From Pegoplata infirma (lineage: Eukaryota > Arthropoda > Insecta > Diptera > Anthomyiidae), in NCBI GenBank assembly GCA_963921195.1, contig OY992538.1, positions 56,286,852 to 56,350,851 on the forward strand: DNA of 64,000 nucleotides. Direction: 5' to 3'. The position numbers were made by a program, and so were the translations under genes. The notes beneath the pieces were generated by a model, which made no database searches, had not been told where the DNA came from, and saw only the letters and a list, made by a program, of their open reading frames with translations. Shown in pieces: positions 56,706 to 64,000 of this stretch (positions are counted from its first letter, which is position 1; every line of letters begins with the position of its first letter).

Positions 56706-57604
56706 CCCGAGTAAAAAAAATGATATGACGCAATATATAATTTAATATGGGTTCGTGTCTATTTTGATATAATCTTATACGAAAAATGGTTTCATAAGAT
56801 TTGATGGAATATTATCTAATAATATCAGTTTATATAACTTTATATCGACTTTGATACGAGTTTTGGTCTAATCCAATAATATAAAATTATATCCAATTAT
56901 ATTAAAATTTATACAATTTTATAAATCGGACGTTTTTTTAGTTTTTAATAAAAAGTTGAAAAATTAAAATAATAAAAATTAGTTGTTCTTGAAAAAAAAC
57001 TTAGAAAAATTTCAAAAAAATGGAGACATGTTAAATTTTATATAAACCACTTAGAAAATATTCTCATAAAAACTTTGTCCTTATAAAAACTTAGAAAAAT
57101 TTTAAAAAATGGAGTCATATATAATTTTATATAAAACACTTAGAAAATATTTGCGATAAAAAAAATTTTCCTTGAAAAAAACTTAGAAAAAATTTAAAAG
57201 ATGGAGTCATATAAAATTTTATATAAAACACTTAGAAAATATTCGTGATAAAAAAGTGGTGCTTGCAAAAATCTTAGAAAAATAAAAAAATATGAAATAT
57301 GAAATTTTATAAAAAACACGTTGCAAATATTTGCGATAAAAATATGTTCTTGGAAAAAACTTAGAAAAATTAAAAAATAATGGAGGCATATAAAATTTTA
57401 TATAAAACACTTAGAAATTTGGAATGATGCATGGGACCAGATGTTACAACATATAATTATGTATGGCGATATCTTAAAAAAATCGCACATCAAAATTTAT
57501 TATATAAATTTATCTCGCAAGACATAGTGTCACACATGATCACATATGAAATAATATGACTATATAAAAGTATATAAGATCATATTAAATTATTTTTATT
57601 CGGG
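56706..57604. mobile_element. CCCGAGTAAAA element, 899 bp
   Basis: CCCGAGTAAAAAAAATGATA to TTATTTTTATTCGGG, flanked by AA rather than TA. The interior repeats TATAAAATTTTATATAAAAC and ACTTAGAAAATATTC. Confidence 0.55.
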
Positions 57605-58214
57605 AAGTAAAAAAGTTAAATTCGGCCTTGCCGAATGTAGTGATACCCTCCACAATTTCAAAAAGATTATTGCAAACAACTTTATTTAAAAGGAAATTAC
57701 TTTTGAAAAAAAAAATTTGAAAAAAAATTTCCGCGAAAAAAAATGTTGGTAAAAAAAAAAAAATCCGCGATTTTTTTCTTTTTTTGTCAGAAAATATGTT
57801 CGTACTTGTTTAAATACCATTTGGTGTTCAATTATGTTCACATATGTCAACCAGAAGCCGAATTAAAGCATTTTGTATTTTCAGGTTATGTTGAATGCAC
57901 TGAAATTTTTGAGGTGTGCTTACATTTTCGTTCATAACTTTTGAACCGCTGAACCGATATCGCTCAAATGCAATACCAAACTTCTCGGGAGAACTTCCAA
58001 TGTATGTGTTAAGTTTCAGTCATCTCTGTGCAATATTTTGTCCGCGAGAGCATTTTCCACAGACGGACAGACGGACATCGCTAGAATGTCGTAAAATCGA
58101 TCGGGAATCATGAATATAAATACTTTATGGGGTCCCAGACCGATATTTCGATGAGTTACAAACGGAATGGCAAACTTATATATACCCTCTATCACTAAGT
58201 GGAGGGTATAAAAA
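57605..58214 (+). mobile_element. Family B, copy 2 (complete)
   Basis: AAGTAAAAAAGTTAAATTCG, a GGCCTTGCC hairpin, GATACCCTCCACAATTTC, ACAGACGGACAGACGGACAT, CGCTAGAATGTCG, TACTTTATGGGGTCCCAGAC and the end TATCACTAAGTGGAGGGTAT. This intact copy supplies the empty sites for element N and for the AT-rich element 9822-10343. Confidence 0.65.
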
Positions 58215-58643
58215 CAGATCTGGTATCTATTTTCTTATGACGCGTTATATTAGCTTTCTCTTTCTAACCTAATTCGTAGAATAGTTTTAAAAAATCATCC
58301 ATATGATTCAAGACTACTTTTATGACACCTGTCACTTATGTCGAGTCTGTATTAGTCTGTGGTGTGGCCACAGACTAATACAGACTCGACAAATATGACA
58401 GGTGTCAAAAAAGTAGTCTTTAACCATATGGTAAATATTTTTAAATTATTCTACGAAATAGGTTAGAAAGAAAAAACTGATTTAACGCGCCATAAGAAAA
58501 ATAGATGCCAGATCGGTTTTTGTTGTTTCACTCACTCCTTAGTCGTAGAAAGTGCTGCCATGTTAGCGTAAAACGGACTAAAAACCGCTCTGTTTTCTCC
58601 TAAAATCGCTTAGTTTTTACCCATTTTTTCTTAAAAAACTCTA

Positions 58644-59211
58644 CACTGAAAAAAATAACTATACTGAAATTAAATAAACACTGTTATTAATTTAAGTACA
58701 CAATTTTTTTTATAATTTGCTTCAACTTAACTTAATATAAGGTGGTTTTACTTAAAACAAAGAAAATAAACTTGAAGATAGTACATGCAAATACCAAAAT
58801 AAAATAGCTAGACCCTTCAAGTTCGGCACAAATATGTCTTATGTTCCTAGGCAGGTTAAGTTCGGAAATTGGCCAAATCGGACCAGGGGGAAAAAAGTTC
58901 CCCCTTGAAGAATTAAACCAACCTCTAAAAAAATAAACTTTTTTACGTGTTTTTTTTGTATTTTTGTTAATTAAATGAAACATTTGGTATATTTATCGCG
59001 ATGGGAAGGTGCTCTCAACGTCCCCCACTGACCCTATCAACCCCCCACCCCCCAAAAAAAAAGAAACGCCCCTGAAAAATTTTTGTTTTTAATTTTTTTT
59101 TTACATTTTGGAGGGTATACTTAATAGATTCGGCACTGCCGAATTTAACACTCTCACTTGTTTTAAATTAAGTTCAACATGCTTTAAAAATGGTAAAATT
59201 TTTTTTCAGTG
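58644..59211. mobile_element. CACTGAAAA...TTTTCAGTG element with a nested family A piece
   Basis: TA|CACTGAAAAAAATAACTATA to ATTTTTTTTCAGTG|TA. The left element I copy shows the same flanks joined by one TA (CGACAG-TA-GAGTTTT, about 56576-56592). 58780-59163 is a reversed family A fragment inserted in it (GGGGGAAAAAAGTTCCCCCT; TCGGCACTGCCGAATTTAAC). Confidence 0.7.
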
Positions 59212-59310
59212 TACTGTCGAGTCTTTATTAGTCTGTGGTGTGGCGGTATACTCACTTTTTCATTCCGTGTATAACGCATCAAAATATCAGTCGGGAACCC
59301 CAAAAAGTAC

Positions 59311-61813
59311 ATATGGTGCAATTCATGTCAAATCGGACACTTTGAAAAAAAAAAAAATTTAGATTTTCTTAATTTGTTTACAGTTTTTAGTACCCTTCGA
59401 AAACTTCTTCGTGGTAAATTTTCAGATTTTTTTGATGACCCGTTCAAAATATATCGAATTTTGAAAAATTGGTAGTTTGTTCCTTTACTCAAACTTCTTT
59501 TACTCATAACTTCTTCAATAATGGTCCAAATTTCAATTTTTTTTTTCAAAATTTGTGTTCTTTTACGTACTTTTAAAAAAAAATCCAAAAAAAAAATCTT
59601 AAAAGAGCTCTAGTACACTCAAAAAAGTATGTCGGTAAAATCTACTACAAAAGACAGTTGTTTTGACTACATTTTGTCGTTGAAAAGGCGTCCACTACAT
59701 AAACAACTGCACATGTTGTTGTTTTTAACTATTGATTTTCAACTACAAAATGTAGTAAAAACTACTACAAAACTGTTTAATACAGTTGTTTTTTCTACAA
59801 TTGCCTGAAATTTTATTTAAAAAATTTCTTAAACGTTTAAATGATTGATATTTATTTATTTAAAAAGCAATACATTTCAGTTGGTTGTATAGAATTTCGA
59901 CATGATGACAATTTTTTGATGTATTTATCTGGAATTATAGAAGAAAAAAATTATATTAATAAAATGTTAAACAAAATAAATTGATTGTATTTACCTTTGT
60001 TTTTTTAATAGTTTGTTTCAAATTTCCACCGCTTCTGATCAAAATTTGTCTGGAATAAAAAAAAAAAAAGAAATGCTTTGGTAGAATTGATTTATAAAAA
60101 AAAAGAATTAATTTGAAATGTTTCAAAAAAGTATGTACCTGCTCTGTTGTGTATACAAAGAAAAGAAAGATGGCGCGATCATAAGAAAACAAAACACTGC
60201 ACACATTTTATTTTGTTTTTTTCCAATTGGTTTTTACGCACGCTTATGTGAGCGCTATATTATACACACTTGTTATCTCATTTATCCACTTATTTTCTTT
60301 CGCTCAAGAATATTTTTCCAAAAACATATTTTTTGTTATAATTAAATTTAATAAATTGTAATTTAATTTATTTAGATATTATTTATTTGGTATAAAAATA
60401 ATTCCTTCCGCATCCCGCACTACCAACTCGCTCGACACATTCGTTTGCAATAAAAATTTCTAGAAAAAAACGAGTTTTAGAAAAAAAACTAAAAACAACT
60501 ACATAAATCAACTATTGCTACAGTGTAGTATATTTTTTGTAGTTATTTTTTGAAACTACTACAAAAAAAGTTGTTTGAGGTTTTTTCATACAAAAACGAC
60601 CGAAATTGTAGTTAAAAACAACAGCTACTACTTACTACACAAACGACCGTCATGTAGTAACTGCAATAATTTTCTGAGTGTATGCGATTTTTAAGTTTTA
60701 AAATTTAAATCTCATTTTTTAAAATGTTTGTACTCTTCGATTTTTTTGAAATTTTTTTGTGTAAAACTTCTATCGATTCTACAACTTTTTTGCTCAGGAG
60801 GATCGTGGGATATCAATTATTACTATTTTTTAAAAATTTTTTAAAATTTTTTTTATAAAAATTTAATTTTGAATGGAAGCCTACTTAGGGAGTAGAGATA
60901 GGGCTGTAGTATGTTTTACAAAAATGTTGGAGGGTAAAAATAAATGGGGGTCGGCCTCATTAATGACCCCTCTCGGGCGCACCATTGGATTAGGTAGCAG
61001 CTGATTAAATAAAACAAATTTACAAAAAATAAAAAAAAATTATGGAGACCGCCTTAACAATTAGAGATTGAGGGTAGGTGTGTTCAGAGAAAATGTTTGG
61101 ACTAAAAAAATTTTGTGGGTCGGTCATACATTTTGTTGCTCTAAGGGCACTATTAGGGCAGTTAGAGCGGATGGAGCAATTTTTAAAAATGTCGTTTAGT
61201 GTGGGAGCCACCTTAGAAATTGGAGATATGGTATTAGTTTGTTCCAAAGAAATGTTAAAACGTAAAAATTAATGGGGGTCGGTCTTATAAATGACCCCAT
61301 TATGACGCATTATTGGAGCAGTAGAAATGATTTTAAGATTGGAAAATTACAATAAAATTTTTTCAAATAAAATTTAAAAAAATAGTAATAATCGTTATCG
61401 CACGATCCTTCTGGGCAAAAAATTTGTAAAATCGATAGAAGTTTTACACAAAAAAATTTAAAAAAAATCAAAGAGTACAAACATTTTCAAAAATGAGATT
61501 TAAATTTTAAAACTTAAAAATCTCATACTAGAGCGCTTTTACGAATTTTTTGGGATTTTTTTTAGAAAGTACGTAAAAAAACAAAAATTTTGAAGAAAAA
61601 ATAATGTAAATTTGGACCATTAATTATTGAAGAAGTTATGAGTAAAAGAAGTTAAAGTAAAGGAAAAATTCGATATCTTTTAAACGGGTCATCAAAAAAA
61701 TCTGAAAATTTACCACGAAAGAGTTATCGAAGGGTACTAAAAACTGTAAACAAATTGCTAAAATCTAAAAAAAAAAATTCAAAGTGTACGATTTGATATG
61801 GAATGCCCCATAT
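59311..61813. mobile_element. Family C, third copy, interrupted by a CTACTAC element
   Basis: Outer ends CAATTCATGTCAAATCGGAC and GATTTGATATGGAATGCCCC are complementary. It carries the same internal landmarks as 35351-39838 (ACCGACCCACAAAATTTTTT on one strand, GGGCAGTTAGAGCGGATGGA). Removing 59616-60680 leaves about 1.4 kb. Confidence 0.65.
59616..60680. mobile_element. 1065-bp CAC...GTG element with CTACTACAAAA modules
   Basis: TA|CACTCAAAAAAGTATGTCGG to ATAATTTTCTGAGTG|TA, inserted into the family C site CTCTAG-TA-TGCGATTT, whose empty form is present at 28733-28748 and 35633-35645. Subterminal modules are ACTACAAAACTGTT/AACAACT types. Short frames in the centre have no domain. Confidence 0.75.
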
Positions 61814-62879
61814 ACACCAATACCCCGGTTTGCGTCGCTAATTTTTTTTTTTTTTTTTTTTTAAAGAAGCAACACTCAGGCTATGCTGCCTATCAATTAC
61901 TAATGTAACCGTGATGCTTCTTTCGGAAAGATTTGAAAGATAAAAGGGATTCAGTATGGCAACACTGTAATTTCGCGTGTTGATAGCCTTGAGTACAGTT
62001 GTTGCATCGCCATCTGTTATTGATCTGGCAATTTAATTTTGAAGCTGTGTTTATAGCCATTATTTTATTATTTTACTTCGTTGACGTTTAAGTGCTATTT
62101 ATCAACGAAGGAGGGTGCTGCGATAGATATTAGTTATAAATAGAAACTAATAAATATCCGAAAAAAATTTTGTTCTGCCTGAGCTGAGAATCGAACCCAG
62201 GCTTGTTGGCTAGTAGTCCAACGAGCTAACCACTAGGCCACAGCACCCTGAAACCGGAGAAACGCGACGCAAACCAAAGCAAGATTTCCCATACGTTTCT
62301 ATTGATTTTCATTTAATTGGTTCCAAAAATCATAATTTTAGCTGAAAAACTGAATTTTCAATAAAAAAAACATTTTTTTAAATAAAAATTAACTTAAACT
62401 GGCAACCAGTAGACACCCTTCACAAATAGTAGAATAAAACGGGGAATCCCCTTTTTCTGTTTATGCTTTGTGAATACACATACATCCATTATATTTATGC
62501 TAAAAAAATAAATATTATCGACGCAAATCGAAACACTGACTACGCAACTACGAAGCCATGCGACGCAAACTGAAAAATTTACTAAATTTACTAAATTTTC
62601 GGAGTATAATTTTCTTAAGAAAAATTTCTTCCATTTTCGAAAGTTATTCTATTTTTGGACTAAAGAAAAGTTATTCTATTTTCGGACTGAAGTTTTCTAT
62701 AGAAAATTTCTCTTTATTTTTGGAGTATAATAATCTACAAAAGAGTTTGTTTTATTTTTTCAAAGTGTAGTTTTTTTTATAGAAAACACCATTTTCAGAC
62801 TAAAATTATTAAAAGAAAATTTATCCAATTTTCGTAGTAAATTATTTTATAAAGTTTCTCTTATTTATCAAGTACATAT
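61814..62879. other. Non-coding, with GGTTTGCGTCGC inverted pair and a tRNA-like block
   Basis: GGTTTGCGTCGC (61835-61846) and GCGACGCAAACC (about 62265-62276) form an inverted pair; similar GCGACGCAAA appears again near 62560. 62380-62870 is AT-rich with repeats of TTCTATTTTCGGACT and AGAAAATTT. No supported gene. Confidence 0.5.
62175..62248 (-). pseudogene. tRNA-like sequence
   Basis: On the - strand: A-box TGGCCTAGTGG (62231-62241) and B-box GGTTCGATTC (62188-62197) at tRNA spacing, a good T-arm (CTGGG/CTCAG), and an anticodon arm with a GTTGG/CCAAC stem around an 8-nt ACTACTAG loop. The 5' acceptor-like GGGTGCTG has no partner at the expected 3' position. A diverged tRNA pseudogene or SINE head fits better than a working tRNA. 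Confidence 0.4.
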
Positions 62880-63286
62880 GAGGCATTCCACACCAAATGT
62901 CCGCTACAGCAAAACATGTGTCCCGTAAATTTCTGAATAGGTTGTTTGGATAGCCCTAAATGGCACTAAGAAAATTGCGTTTTTGGTTTTTCTAATTTTC
63001 AAAAACTGGGCTTAGAAGGCGTGGTCAAATATTGGAAAAATGGTAAAATTTGTGGCGAGTTGCCTTGATTAAATATTTATCACATTAAAACGGAATGCAC
63101 CACAATCTCAAAAATTAACATTCTTATATAGTTTTGTATGGGCTATCGAATAAAATTTTTTTCTTTGGAAAATTTTCAGAACCCGTTTTTAAATTTTAAA
63201 TTTTTTTAAAAAGTTCATTTATAAAAAATCCGGCTCTTTTTTTCTTTTTTTAATTTTTTTTTTTTAAGTTTTGATGTTTGTCCATC
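62880..63286 (+). repeat. Dispersed repeat family G, copy 2
   Basis: ATGAGGCATTCCACACCAAA, GGATAGCCCTAAATGG, AAAACTGGGCTTAGAAGGCG, CTTGATTAAATATTTATCAC and GGGCTATCGA match 11469-11875 in reverse. It is followed directly by element M copy 2. Confidence 0.55.
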
Positions 63287-63481
63287 CGCACAAAAAAATT
63301 CAGAAAAACATTTTTCGTTTATTTCGAGAAAATCGCATTTGAATTTTAATTTCATAATAATTTTGTAATTTGCTTGTATTTTCTAGTATTAACGTTGCGA
63401 ATGAGTATTATAATTGCATGAATATTACTCATTCGCAACGTTAATACAAGAAAATACAAGCGAATTACAAAATTGTTATGA
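63287..63481. mobile_element. Palindromic element M, copy 2
   Basis: TTTGTAATTTGCTTGTATTTTC pairs with GAAAATACAAGCGAATTACA; the centre holds AACGTTGCGAATGAGTATT and its inverse. Same family as 10630-10864. Confidence 0.55.
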
Positions 63482-63502
63482 AACCGGGTTGTAAAATAAG
63501 TA

Positions 63503-63762
63503 CACACAAAAATTTTTTTTTCCATGACCGATTTTCATAGTATTTATGAACAAATTCATACAATTTATTACTTTTTCATAATATTTATAAACTTTTTCAT
63601 ACTATTTATGAAAAATGTTAAAAATTCTTAAATATCACATATTATGATTTGTTCATAAATACTATGAAAAAGTTTATAAATATTATGAAAAAGTAATAAA
63701 TTGTATGAATTTGTTCATAAATATTATGAAAATCGTTCATGGAAAAAAAAAAATTTTGTGTG
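63503..63762. mobile_element. 260-bp palindromic CAC...GTG element E
   Basis: TA|CACACAAAAATTTTTTTTTC to AAATTTTGTGTG|TA. The arms are complementary over most of their length (CATGACCGATTTTCATAGTA; ATTATGAAAATCGTTCATGG). A partial relative is at 33933-34118. Confidence 0.75.
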
Positions 63763-64000
63763 TACATCAAAATTGTACCAACGAGCTCACAATATTGTAC
63801 TTTTTCGACCCCAATTGTACCAAAATTTTTTTTGGTTAGTTTTTGTTTTATTTTTATACCCCACACTCAAGTGATAGAGGGTATATATGGGGCATTCCAT
63901 GCCAAATCACTCACTTTTAGGCCCGACCCCCTTCGATTAATTTTATTTTTGGATATGTTTTAGTACGTATTAAATGCAGCCAAATTTTCAGCCTTTTATT
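63763..64000. other. Window end: family B-like end and start of a family C-like element
   Basis: AAATTGTACCA segments, then TATACCCCACACTCAAGTGATAGAGGGTATA (a diverged family B end, cited only as a region), then ATATGGGGCATTCCATGCCA at about 63886, the usual left end of family C/G elements, running off the window. Confidence 0.4.

Larger units (their letters stand above)
56545..59236. mobile_element. Inverted pair of element I, with later insertions in both copies
   Basis: Two copies meet near 58372 at AGTCTGTGGTGTGGCCACAG. Each is bounded by GGCCACAGACTAATACAGAC-type ends. Shared landmarks in opposite orientation: GACTAAGGAGTGAGTGAAAC and its reverse, TCCTAAAATCGCTTAGTTTT, CATGGCAACACTTTC. 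The left copy is interrupted at 56704-58214, the right copy at 58644-59211. The pair itself interrupts a reversed family A copy (pieces at 56533-56544 and 59237-59310). Confidence 0.65.

Noticed and set aside
62175..62248. Functional tRNA gene
   Set aside because: A and B boxes are present, but the acceptor stem does not pair and the anticodon loop has eight bases.

Overview
Organism and overall character. The window is very AT-rich nuclear DNA with spliced genes, phase-matched exons, and dense non-LTR retrotransposon and inverted-repeat (foldback/MITE) debris. The only host genes seen are NF-kB/Relish-like. This fits a higher fly (Diptera, probably calyptrate); the species cannot be named from sequence alone.

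Genes. There are two tandem Relish-type (p100/p105-like NF-kB) genes on the + strand. Gene A is represented only by its last exon (4082-4722, ankyrin repeats, stop); the rest lies upstream of the window or was not recognised. Gene B can be assembled completely from three coding exons: 13686-14180 (DNA-binding half of the Rel homology domain), 19951-21118 (end of RHD-N, IPT/dimerisation domain, polar linker) and 27627-28267 (ankyrin repeats, stop). The splice sites agree in phase (0 and 1), and the joined frame is open for 767 residues. The last exons of A and B have identical length (641 nt), the same acceptor phase and clearly related sequence, so they arose by duplication.

Layout. 1-4 kb: repeats, including a tRNA-Lys primer-binding-site-like leader. 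4.1-5.2 kb: end of gene A, with a MITE in its 3' UTR and a poly(A) signal. 5.3-13.4 kb: nested foldback elements, ending in a 1.36-kb palindrome of 21-bp repeats just upstream of gene B. 13.7-28.3 kb: gene B; intron 1 is almost filled by a second 21-bp satellite (about 5.3 kb, alternating orientation) and intron 2 by nested foldback elements. 28.3-64 kb: no host gene seen; it holds two dead LINE copies on the - strand (31.4-33.9 kb and 36.0-38.5 kb), two hAT-like elements with 8-bp target duplications, a mariner-like foldback element, several dispersed families in multiple copies, an 85-bp minisatellite with a GC-rich core, and tRNA-like modules.

Main outcomes. (1) A tandem Relish-like pair in which the second gene encodes a divergent NF-kB. 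(2) A set of structurally unrelated non-autonomous elements that all begin TA|CAC and end GTG|TA; for six insertions a related uninterrupted (empty) site is present in this same window, which fixes the TA target. The 1.36-kb 21-bp-repeat palindrome belongs to this set, and the right end of the intron-1 satellite resembles it.
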